The notes beneath the pieces were generated by a model. It was not told the origin of the DNA, did not search any database, and saw only the letters and a program-made list of their open reading frames with translations. The translations under genes and the position numbers were made by a program. A stretch of 64,000 nt of DNA from Mantis religiosa (Eukaryota > Arthropoda > Insecta > Mantodea > Mantidae): positions 95,773,272 through 95,837,271 of the forward strand of contig CM060955.1 in the NCBI GenBank assembly GCA_030765055.1, read 5' to 3'. Shown here piece after piece: positions 54,735 through 63,214 of the stretch. Positions within the stretch are counted from its first letter, which is position 1; each line of letters starts with the position of its first letter.

Positions 54735-55071
54735 GCCGGTTTCCAAGAGGAGCTGAACTGAAATCCAGCATCACGATTAAGAGTGCTCCTTTCAGACGAA
54801 ATCGCCAAAGCCTCCTTAATTCTCCGCTCCAGTAACTGTTGCATATTGCCAAGAGGGTCGCCTCCTGAAAATTGGCTCTATAGTTGTTATCAAAACAATG
54901 CTCTGCCAGCCCAGACTTCACATGTTGCATTAAACAAATGCTCTGTTCATGTTCGATTATCCTGGTAGCGATGGTCCTTCTGATTTGTCCTATATAGGGT
55001 GTCCCACATTCACAGGGAATGCGGTACACTCCCGGAACTTGGAAGTCCAGTTTGTCTTTCACTGGTCTCAA
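54724..55071 (-). CDS. Lineage-G GIY-YIG endonuclease part
   Basis: A 115-residue frame: VPGVYRIPCECGTPYIGQIR is the GIY-YIG core with a C-x-C insertion (C-E-C-G). It continues with RTIATRIIEHEQSICLMQHV and KSGLAEHCFDNNYRANFQEA, matching the post-core helix and H-C block of PLE endonucleases. The C-terminus ends in the hammerhead region (frame end at 54724). The Arg in IRRTIATR corresponds to the catalytic Arg region. Confidence 0.85.
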   Translation of the reverse strand: MRPVKDKLDFQVPGVYRIPCECGTPYIGQIRRTIATRIIEHEQSICLMQHVKSGLAEHCFDNNYRANFQEATLLAICNSYWSGELRRLWRFRLKGALLIVMLDFSSAPLGNRQIS

Positions 55072-55828
55072 CAGATGTTTAATCTTCGGAGGTGGCTTGT
55101 GGATGGTCCTGATGTTGTATTTGGCAATAATTCTGCTGATTCTGCTGGATAGATTGCGGTAAACGGGATGCAGGCTGTAGCGGTAGGCTTATCTGATGCT
55201 TGCTGTATTACAAGGTTTCCCTTTCTTAGCTCTGGTGATCGAGGCTTCAACGTCATATTTGGAGTAGCCGTTTTGATGGAAAATGAGTCTCAGGTGCTGT
55301 AATTCTTGTTTTAAGTGGCTGGGATCAGAGATAGACAAAGCTCTGTGGGCCAGTGTATTGAGAACTCCCAGTCGTCGAGGCTTATGATGGAAACTATGAG
55401 CATTGAGATAGAGATCGGTGTGTGTAGGCTTGCGGTATACAGCATGCCCTAGTGTACCGTTGCTGTTTTTTGAAACAAGAATGTCCAGAATGGAAGAGTT
55501 CCACCCTTCTCCACTTCCATGGTAAACTGTATTTGAGGTCGAAGGCTGTTGAGATGCGCAAGAAAGCTAGGCAAAGTGTCTGATCCATGTGGCCAAATTA
55601 CAAAAGTGTCGTCCACGTATCTATAGAATTGAGATGGTTTCAGTGGAGCTGTGGCAAGTATTTCATGAACATGTATTTCTGCATGCGGTTAAAGTGTCAA
55701 AATTACGAATTAATTGTAATTGTGCTGCATTAATTTTTCTAACCTCAGTAGAGTAACCTCAATGTGGACCTCAAGACTTATATGGTTCTATATTAATGCT
55801 TTCAGTAACACGGATGCAGGGTCCTGAA

Positions 55829-55886
55829 TGAGTGAGTGAGTGTGTGGTGTTATAGGGCCCGTCGACAACGGGGTCATTTGGGCCCG
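55829..55886 (-). mobile_element. 58-bp mini-retroposon with 14-bp TSD
   Basis: Flanked by tgcagggtcctgaa at 55815-55828 and 55887-55900, both perfect. On the minus strand CGGGCCCAAATGACCCCG.. and ..GGCCCTATAACACCACACAC, followed by the (ACTC)n tail. About 85-90% identical to the copies at 5902 and 58000. Confidence 0.88.
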
Positions 55887-56199
55887 TGCAGGGTCCTGAA
55901 ATTGTGCACGAGTAAAATCTGTAATCAGTGACACTTCTGTGTAATGCAAATAAACAGCTTTAAAAGGAACATTAAAAGGAAACATGAGTAAAATGGTACA
56001 AATTTGACCATAAGAACAATTTATGTGCCTTCTTCAATGCATATATTTTTAAAGAATATAAAATATTTCACAACTAAAAAGATTACTTGCATTTTCAGTT
56101 ATGAAGCACTAAAAATTAGCTTTTAGTCTATTTTAATACAAAGGTTTCCTCATTAACACAAATATCAACCTTGAACTTTTAGGTTTTGATTCACTGCAC

Positions 56200-56637
56200 T
56201 TGACTGCACTAGTCTCATTTGACGTTAAATCACTGTTTCCCAGCATACCAGTTAAACAACTCCCAACGTTGATAGAAAAATGGCTCAAATCACTTGGAAT
56301 GTCATCACTTGAAATTTCAGATTACATTGAACTAACCAAATTATGCATAGAACAAAATTTCTTCCAGTTTCAAACAAAATATTTCCATCAAACTTCTGGT
56401 TTAGCAATGGGCAACCCCTTATCACCCTTCCTGGCCGATCTGTACATGAGTGCACTAGAAATAAGGATCACTAAAGGTTTCCCATGGATGTTCAAACTCT
56501 GGCAAAGATATGTAGATGACATATTTGCCATAGTGCCAAAAAAACACATCAGTGATGCACTAAAACTTTTAAATATTCAAGAAAAAAGCATCAAGTTCAC
56601 TGTAGAAATAAAAAAGACGAGTATTTACCATTTTTAG
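56200..56637 (+). CDS. Lineage-A reverse transcriptase, partial
   Basis: A 145-residue frame nearly identical to 27591-28379: LVSFDVKSLFPSIPVKQLPT (motif A), TSGLAMGNPLSPFLADLYMS (motif B), and RYVDDIFAIVPKKHISDAL (catalytic). The frame ends after FTVEIKKTS through a 1-bp deletion. The starting Met is an accident of the 5' truncation. Confidence 0.85.
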   Translation: MTALVSFDVKSLFPSIPVKQLPTLIEKWLKSLGMSSLEISDYIELTKLCIEQNFFQFQTKYFHQTSGLAMGNPLSPFLADLYMSALEIRITKGFPWMFKLWQRYVDDIFAIVPKKHISDALKLLNIQEKSIKFTVEIKKTSIYHF

Positions 56638-56882
56638 GTCTAAAAATAATCAGAAATAAAAATAGAATAAACTTTGGCATTTACAGAAAAATAACACAGA
56701 CAGACAACTACATAAAAGCTAATGGCTACAATCCAAGATCCCACAAACAGGCAATCTTTAATAGTTTAGCACACAGACAGGTCAACATCCCTCTCACAGA
56801 AGAAGAATACAAAATAGAATACAACAAAATTATTGAAATAGCACGGAAAAATGACTTTCCCAAATCGCTAGTAGACAAAAAA

Positions 56883-57460
56883 GTGAACTTAGCAAAAAAG
56901 AAGAAACTGCTAAAGGAAACCACAACCCTCTCAGCTACAGAAACTAATATGATTTTCAAAAAATTCACTTACCATCCATGGGCCTTTGATAAATTCAAAA
57001 AAAGTCTTCAAAAAACAAAACATTCAACTAGCACCAGTGAACCATTACTCCTTAAAAAACCTAATTTGCTCAAACATCAAAGATGCCATTCCATCTAACA
57101 AAAAATCTGGTATATATCAAATTGAATGCTGTGACTGTAGTCAAATTTATATTGAAAAAACCAAACGAAATTTAGAAACAAGAGCAAAGGAACACTTCAG
57201 GAACATAAAATACATACAATTAGAAAAAAACAGCAGTTGCCACACATTTTTGGGGGAAAAACCACAACATAAATCCAGAACCAAAATTACTAAAACATAC
57301 AACAGGAAAACAAGAACTGTCCACATGGGAACAAATCTTCATTTCAAAGAATAGGAACAAAGTATTCAATTTCGACATCCCCCAGAAAGATTTGTTCAGC
57401 AAGTTCCTCGAACTGCCACCAGAGGAGACTGATGACAAAATATTGCCAGCTACACCAATG
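56883..57460 (+). pseudogene. Lineage-A GIY-YIG and tail
   Basis: FKKFTYHPWAFDKFKK, then (frame shift near 57000) KKSGIYQIECCDCSQIYIEK. The GIY-YIG Gly is changed to Glu (YIEK for YIGK), then TKRNLETRAKEHFRNI, then a further shift. The Gly-to-Glu change would be expected to damage the nuclease core. Confidence 0.8.
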
Positions 57461-57474
57461 AGAACCAGTCGATG

Positions 57475-57517
57475 TCAGGCTGAGGATAGAGGGAAGGCCT
57501 CTGAAACTAGTTCCGGG
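57475..57517 (+). ncRNA. Hammerhead motif, lineage A, second copy
   Basis: Core CTGAGGA (57480-57486), stem II GAGG/CCTC, GAAA 57503-57506, helix III ACTAGT (the sister copies have ACCGGT, still self-complementary), T at the cleavage position. Stem I has only two pairs left (GG/CC). Confidence 0.65.
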
Positions 57518-57999
57518 AAAATTTAAAAGTGTTGTTTAGTATCATTAATAAACTCCTAATACATTTTAATTTATACAACAACACTGTTTTCAACACTTCC
57601 TTGAAAGGATTTAAATGTTGTTAGTTCGAATCTTGGCAACCGCAGTCAAATGTGCCTGTGGAAAAGGACGGGGAGGGCCCAAGTAAAATAAACAGTGTGA
57701 TGGCGTGCTTGGATGTTGACGGAGTAGCATTTGACTGCATTTGTTTGGATTTTGCCTTTTTACAGTTGTTTAAAAAAACACTACAATGTAATTGTAAAAA
57801 TAATATATTTACAATTTAAAAGGTTCAAAATTTTTTGTGTAATTGGCAAATGCTAGTACAATATTATAATAACAAAAGAACTGCTCTAAAGCATTTTTCA
57901 AGTTCAATACAGCCTAACGTTACCCTAGGATAACATTAAAGTGCTAGCATTAAAGTGCTAATGATTTGTCAAATGTAGATGAGTAAGACACAGGTATAG

Positions 58000-58057
58000 T
58001 GAGTGAGTGAGTGTGTGGTGTTTTAGGGCCTGTCGACATCAAGGTCATTTGGGCCCG
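58000..58057 (-). mobile_element. 58-bp mini-retroposon with 15-bp TSD
   Basis: Flanked by aagacacaggtatag (57985-57999) and aagacagaggtatag (58058-58072), one mismatch. On the minus strand CGGGCCCAAATGACCTTG.., ..GGCCCTAAAACACCACACAC, then (TCAC)n. Same family as 5902 and 55829. Confidence 0.87.
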
Positions 58058-58178
58058 AAGACAGAGGTATAGACAATATACCATCTTATTAGAAAAATTC
58101 CTTTACTTGAAAATTATTTGAACAAAAATTACTGATGTGCTTCTTTGCTATTTTCACACAGGCCCAATATTGCATATA

Positions 58179-59517
58179 TACGAGGGCTATCCAGAAAGTA
58201 GATTACGTTTTGGAATTAAAAGTAAACAAAGTATAGGAAACAAATTTTATTATATACAGATGAAAGCCACACTCAAATACTAATTTTTGACATAGTCACC
58301 ATTCAAATTAAGGCATTTATCGTAGCGATGTACGAGCTTGGAAATTCCTTCGTCGAAAAATTCGGCCGCCTGTGCCTTCAACCACTTCGTTACCTCTTCT
58401 TGCAGCTGTGCGTCGTCATCAAAACGCTGCATAGCCAGCCACTTCTTCATTGCTGGGAATAGGTGGAAGTCGCTCGGTGCCAGGTCGGGACTGTACGGCG
58501 GATGAGGAAACAACTCCCACTTAAAAGATTCAAGAACTTCACGAGTGACATTTGCCGTGTGGGGCCGGGCGTTGTCATGAATCAACAAGATCTTAGAGCT
58601 CAACATTCCTCTGCGCTTGTTTTGAATGGCTCTTCTGAGTTTTTGGAGAGTTTGGCAATACCTTTGAGAGTTTATTGTAGTGCCTCTTTCCAGGAAGTCC
58701 ACCAAAATCACACCTTTTCTGTCCCAAAAAACAGTCGCCATCATCTTCCTTGCCGACATTGTTTGCATGCATTTCTTGGGTTTTTGGGGAGAACTTGTGT
58801 GCCCCCACTGCATTGATTGCAATTTCGTTTCACAGTTCACGTGTTTCACCCATGTTTCGTCACCAGTAACGATGCGATCGAGTAAAGAGTCACCATCCTT
58901 ATGGTAAACGTCCAAAAAGTTCAACGCTGCAGCCATTCGCTGATTTTTGTGGTCCTCTGTCACGATTTTTGGAATCCATCTTGCACAAAACTTGTGGTAA
59001 CCAAGCTTTTCGCTGATGATTTCGTGCAACAAACTTCGCGAAATTTGTGGAAAACTCAAAGAAAGTTCCGTTACTGTGAACCTTCGATTTTCACGGACTT
59101 TAGCATCGACTTTTTCGACAAGTTCGGCAGTCACTATGCTGGGTCTCCCACTTCGACCTTTGTCGTGAACATTGGTTCGGCCATTTTTAAATCTGATGAC
59201 CCACTGACGCACTCCACCTTCAGTGATAATGTTGTCCCCATACACTTCACAAAGCTGCCGATAGATTTCTATCGGTTTACAGTTTTTTGCAGTCAGAAAC
59301 CTTATTACTGCACGCACCTCGCAGCTCACGGGATTTTCAATTAATGCAGACATTTCAAACCGTCACAGTATCTGAACGGAGCACAGCACGAACCTCTCAC
59401 TAGCACGGCTGGATGCCGACTGAGCTGCGCAACGCTCTGACCCCAAGATGGCCGCGCTAGCCCCGCCCCTAGCGGAAACAGACGAAAACGTAATCTACTT
59501 TCTGGATAGCCCTCGTA
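58179..59517 (-). mobile_element. Intact mariner transposon
   Basis: 33-bp perfect terminal inverted repeats starting TACGAGGGCTATCCAGAAAG (58179-58211 and 59485-59517), with TA target duplications at 58177-58178 and 59518-59519. 1339 bp, one complete transposase ORF. It lies inside a solo LTR inside the host-gene intron. Identical inverted repeats and an undamaged gene suggest recent activity. Confidence 0.93.
58280..59353 (-). CDS. Mariner (DD34D) transposase, full length
   Basis: 357 residues with no lesion. The N-terminal bipartite helix-turn-helix region (to about residue 115) includes IYRQLCEVYGD and GGVRQWVIRFKNGR, then linker GRSGRPS. ARWIPKIVTEDHK stands at the WVPHEL position. Catalytic triad: D165 (IVTGDETWV), D260 (LIHDNARPH), D295 (YSPDLAPSDFHLF), with 94 and 34 residues between them, as in mariner. 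Family length is 340-360. The start Met at 59353 lies about 130 bp from the terminal repeat. The enzyme cuts and pastes the element at TA sites. I do not assign a subfamily. Confidence 0.93.
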   Translation of the reverse strand: MSALIENPVSCEVRAVIRFLTAKNCKPIEIYRQLCEVYGDNIITEGGVRQWVIRFKNGRTNVHDKGRSGRPSIVTAELVEKVDAKVRENRRFTVTELSLSFPQISRSLLHEIISEKLGYHKFCARWIPKIVTEDHKNQRMAAALNFLDVYHKDGDSLLDRIVTGDETWVKHVNCETKLQSMQWGHTSSPQKPKKCMQTMSARKMMATVFWDRKGVILVDFLERGTTINSQRYCQTLQKLRRAIQNKRRGMLSSKILLIHDNARPHTANVTREVLESFKWELFPHPPYSPDLAPSDFHLFPAMKKWLAMQRFDDDAQLQEEVTKWLKAQAAEFFDEGISKLVHRYDKCLNLNGDYVKN

Positions 59518-60054
59518 TATATAATAGTCAACGATCGCATTACTGTGTTGGAGCCGCGACAAGCCAGTGCCGGACGCATGGTTAGGAAAGAAAGAGACAG
59601 AGTGGCACGGGCAGGATAGCTGCTTGCCAAGAGAGAGAAAGAGACAGAGAGGGGTTATGGAATTTTCTGCCTTTCTCTTGCTGTAGCAATTGTTATCAAA
59701 TGGACTGCAGTTTTCTCAAAACAATGGCTGGGAGTATAAAAAGCCCCACAAGGTGTTAGAACAGCACTGGTGTAGTTGAGTTGTGTGATGGTTATTGCGA
59801 CAGTGTACATTTGAGCTGTACCGCAGTGATTTCTTTTGTATGTTTACATGCTGCAGAGCAGTGAGTCGACCTTGAAGACTGCTGTTTGTCAATGTCATGT
59901 CTTTTTGCTGCTGCAAGGGTTGTACAAAGTTTATTTTCACTGCAATAAAGAGTGTTTTAAAGTTCTGCAAACCAGACTTTTGATTCTACCAACTCACGAA
60001 GTCACAATATACACTGTACTTTAACGTTAAAATTAAAAAGTAAAACATACATAC

Positions 60055-60181
60055 CTCTAGACCTTCTCTTGTGGTTTCTGGAATAACTACATTTGTCTCT
60101 GGCCAAGACTGTGTTTCAAATTTTAATTCTCGATTTAAAAATGAACTACCCTTTTCTAAATGTTCTACTGCTGTTTTATAT
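60055..60181 (-). CDS. TTC3-like: TTC3-like gene, exon b (127 nt)
   Basis: Acceptor ttgttacag and donor gtatgtat on the minus strand. The first nt completes Arg with exon a, then YKTAVEHLEKGSSFLNRELK, FETQSWPETNVVIPETTREG, LE. The first part completes a TPR-like helix pair begun in exon a; the W-P-x-T..I-x-E-T block is like the segment following the TPRs in TTC3. 42 codons, ends in phase 0 for exon c. A lineage-E PLE lies only 34 bp upstream of this exon (60216). Confidence 0.8.
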
Positions 60182-60215
60182 CTGTAACAAAGAAGAAATG
60201 AAGAAACATTCAGAT

Positions 60216-60835
60216 ATCGAGATTTAACTGTATTGGAACAGCACAGTGAAGCGAAATAATTATTAATTTATAGATGAGTCGTATTTATTACACATTAGCT
60301 TCATTTACTATTTTGAGGACATGTTTCGCAAATCATCGTTTGCATCTTCGGCTCTTATGCGACTAAAGCTTGATCCAGTGGTGTGGGTAATTCTGGAGTT
60401 GCTGCTGCCATCTGTTGATTTAGTGATGAACTTAAATGTGGGATTCTCTTCTGGCGGGATTTCAAAGTTCATTAGTTGGTTTTTATGTTTTTCTATGTAT
60501 ATTCTCTCCCATATGACGAGTTCACTATGTTTTTGTACGTATTTTAGTAATTCTGTGCTATCTTCAATTTCATGATTTTCAGACCAGAAATGAGCTGCTA
60601 TTGCGGACTTATCAATATTTTTGTATCTTAAGTGCCTGAAGTGTTCTTTCTTTCTAGTGCCAATAAAACAAGAAATTAGATTTGCTAAATTTACTTACCA
60701 CCCCTGGGCCACAAAAAAGTTCCAAAAAATATTCAAGAAATACAATATAACATTGGCACCATAAATTGCATTTACATAGGGAGGACAAAAAGAAACATAG
60801 GCACTACTACACATACGACTCATCTATAAATTAAT
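60216..60835. mobile_element. Lineage-E Penelope-like dimer, 34 bp from an exon
   Basis: TSD aaacattcagat at 60204-60215 and 60836-60847. The left arm (minus) has the extension, hammerhead and C-terminal coding part up to about 60660. The right arm (plus, from about 60661) has KFTYHPWATKKFQKIFKKYN, a deleted middle, and ends acacatacgactcatctata..ttaata without the extension. Confidence 0.85.
60315..60354 (-). ncRNA. Hammerhead motif, lineage E
   Basis: Same as the 45.7-kb copy: GAG/CTC stem I, core CCGAAGA, stem II GCAAA/TTTGC, helix III ACATGT, GTC. Confidence 0.6.
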
Positions 60836-60849
60836 AAACATTCAGATTA

Positions 60850-61475
60850 TCACACAAGTTTTAATATTTAATATCCAGTGGAAATGAATTACACTAAGTG
60901 CAGCAGCATGCATTAAAGATGTTTTTTTATCACCCCAATTAATCTGGACATCACTGTTAATAAATTTCTCAAAACACCAATGTTTTCTTCTATTTCCATA
61001 AAATGGATCTATATTTCTTTCCTATGGATATTTTGTATTCCAGATGATTTAAAAATAAGATACTTCAAATTGAGATATGCATTCTTTAGGTCAACATAAC
61101 TTTGATAGCAACCCTTTCACAGCTAAAACTAATATACAGAGGTAGCCAATGTAGCTGAATAGTTTGTGGCCCTTGTAGCCTGAATCTATGGTTCAAATTC
61201 CTGCTATGGTTAGTCACTCTTATTCAGCCTTCACCCATGAGTAAGAGTTCCCAAGTCCCAATGTAATGGACAAGTGAAAACTAGGTTCTCTTGTTCTATC
61301 TTCATGTCATATCACACCATAAGATGTAAAAAGACACCACAAACTTGGCACCTCCAGCTAATAAATGGATCTAGTCATCACTTGAAGGTTACAGAATATA
61401 TGAGCAGCACAGAAAGCATTAGCTAAAAACCAATATACCAATCACACTTCTGTGCTTTCACTGCTGATTTGATTT
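60850..61475. other. Intronic, no gene recognised
   Basis: Host-gene intron between exons a and b; nothing recognised. Confidence 0.4.
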
Positions 61476-61479
61476 GTAT

Positions 61480-61979
61480 TGTTGCGGTAACAGGCATAAA
61501 ACTTTCGGTGCAAATAGATAACAAACAGCGGATAATGTTTCATGGTAATAAAGAGCGTGCATGAGCAGTTAATGATAACCAAGATAAAGGACTCGCCGAC
61601 ACCGCTAGGATTTCGCGTTTGGAAGGTTCTAGTGATATCTAGATTGACAGAGAATGGTTGTTTTTCTTATTTGCTCAAGGAGTCTCTCGAATTATGAATG
61701 AGATATATAAGCGATTGTGACATGCGAGCAGGACAGTTGTAAAACAGTGAGTTAGTTATGAAACAGTGTTGTGAAATGAGAGACAGCCAGCTGTGTAACG
61801 AGAGCTAATGATGTAATCTGCTGTCACTGTTTGTTATTGTGATCGTACTTGGAAGATTGTGTTGTATTGGTGATGTAATGTTCTTACAGGAGAATTGAAC
61901 AGTGTATTTCTATGGAAATAAAAAACATTTAGAATTTCGGCAAATTGGACTTTTAATTCTACAAACCGACAAAGTCACA
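61480..61979 (+). mobile_element. Solo LTR (family L1), 500 bp
   Basis: TSD gtat at 61476-61479 and 61980-61983. Starts TGTTGCGGTAACAGGC and ends CCGACAAAGTCACA, with TG..CA termini. A TATA-like agatatataagcgat is at about 61700 and polyadenylation signal AATAAA at 61917, giving a U3-R-U5-like layout. This is the reference copy for the family; no internal region exists in the window. Confidence 0.85.
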
Positions 61980-61996
61980 GTATGAAGATGGAGGAG

Positions 61997-62203
61997 CTAA
62001 AAATCTTCCCTTAACAAGAAACGTTTTAAGGTTGATGATATGTTTCCTTTATCTTTATAGTTATTAAAGGGATCTATTGCTTTAATGATAGCAGATTTTT
62101 GACCTATTTCTTTGTAAGAATAACTTTCTCTGTGTTTATAATATTCTACAGATTGTATCTTTTCCTCATAAGGCTGTACTGTGATCAAATTCACAGCACA
62201 CAT
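61997..62203 (-). other. Unrecognised open frame
   Basis: A 68-residue frame, Lys/Ser/Tyr-rich, reading LITVQPYEEKIQSVEYYKHR. No known motif and no splice sites consistent with the host gene. It may be part of an old repeat. Confidence 0.2.
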
Positions 62204-62209
62204 TCTTCT

Positions 62210-63015
62210 TCTGTGGCTGTAGACTATGATTTGCTTAATTTCTTCTCTCTTGACAACATTGATGCCTAAAGGTTGTAATACCTATTGCTAAATTATTCCT
62301 GGTAGTTTCAGAAGAGATACTTATTATAAATCAAACATTTTGGAATTTACATATGAATTTCATACAAATCAACTGTTACTTCATTGCAAATAATAATCTT
62401 AATATCCAACTTGTTTTCACTTTGCTGAAGTATTATCATATTTTTATCACTTATCATATTTTTCTAAAAACTGTAAATGCACATAGAAATGCTTAAAAAG
62501 TTCAATTATGTTTTTAATTCAAAACACTTAATTGTATTACCTGATAAACTATTTTAGCCATTCATTTGAGAGTTTGCAATTATTTTTTGGTTACCTGTAT
62601 GAAGTGTACCAATTTTCAAATAAGTGGCTTAAAATTTTAAAAGGTTAGAAACTTCATCCCGATGTCCTATATCAAGATGCGACTTATGCGAATATTGTGG
62701 AGATGAATTAGAGAAGAATGAAATCGTATATTGGAAGCCAATTTGCCATTTAAAGACATTGCTCATATGTAAATAATCTACAACTGTACCATAAAACATG
62801 ATGCCACTGTATGTGCAAAAATGTAATATGCACCTCCTTGTTGCTATGATACTCCACCTATAAAGGCCCAAAGAATGCCTCCCAAGCCACACTGGCATAA
62901 ATGGAAGTGAGTATATATATAAAAATCTATGCAAACTTTTAGTACGGTGGAAACTAATTGTTTTTCTCTCTCTCTTTAAATGTTTAACCAGTATAAGGTG
63001 ATTCAAAGTATTACT
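62210..63015. other. Intronic, no gene recognised
   Basis: AT-rich. The frame at 62629-63006 has no family resemblance I can see. Confidence 0.4.
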
Positions 63016-63025
63016 AATTCCTTAC

Positions 63026-63210
63026 CTGTTTAACTGTTTATAAGCTCTTCCAAGTCCGTAATAAACTGCAGGAAATAATTTTGCATTTTTGTGTATATCT
63101 GTTAAATATTCTATAGCTTTTATAATATCAGAATAAGCAGATAATTCAAGCAAACATGTGCTAATAGAGTATTTTAACACAATAAAATCAAGCTCCGTTA
63201 GTCTAAAGGT
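63026..63210 (-). CDS. TTC3-like: TTC3-like gene, exon a (185 nt, TPR-like)
   Basis: Acceptor tctttttcag above 63210 and donor gtaagg below 63026. Reads TFRLTELDFIVLKYSISTCL, LELSAYSDIIKAIEYLTDIH, then KNAKLFPAVYYGLGRAYKQL, ending N plus AG. The last block fits the TPR helix pattern (A..P..YY.LG.AY..L..Y..A), with helix B completed by exon b. The open phase at its 5' end means more exons lie to the right of the window. By homology the protein would be a TPR-containing ubiquitin ligase; the ligase domain is not visible here. Confidence 0.8.
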
Positions 63211-63214
63211 CTGA

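Larger units (their letters stand above)
54600..55690 (-). mobile_element. Lineage-G Penelope-like element, 5'-truncated
   Basis: A different PLE clade from A-F by sequence. Minus-strand RT C-terminus near 55480-55660 (YVDDTFVIWPHGSD.., then LNSLRPQIQFTMEVEKGG with a lesion near 55500), then KPRSPELRKGNLVIQQA, then GIY-YIG at 54724-55071. The outer end carries a complete hammerhead (54687-54734). Confidence 0.8.
56199..57610 (+). mobile_element. Lineage-A Penelope-like element, second copy
   Basis: Plus-strand copy of the element at 26.8-28.6 kb, 5'-truncated at about 56200. RT frame 56200-56637, then frameshifted pieces to the GIY-YIG region (57100-57180), C-terminal tail (57290-57460), hammerhead, and the extension tacaacaacactgttttcaa at the end. 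Overall similarity to the first copy is above 90% by eye. Confidence 0.87.
58171..60006 (+). mobile_element. Solo LTR (family L1) split by a mariner
   Basis: TSD atat at 58167-58170 and 60007-60010. The LTR starts TGCATATA, is interrupted at 58177 by the mariner (58179-59517), and continues TAATAGTCAACGATCG.. to ..AACTCACGAAGTCACA. Without the mariner it is about 495 bp. A TATA-like gagtataaaaagcccc is at about 59731, and AATAAA at 59944. Confidence 0.82.

Noticed and set aside
58463..59344. Open frames opposite the mariner transposase
   Set aside because: Antisense shadows of an intact gene; no motif of their own.
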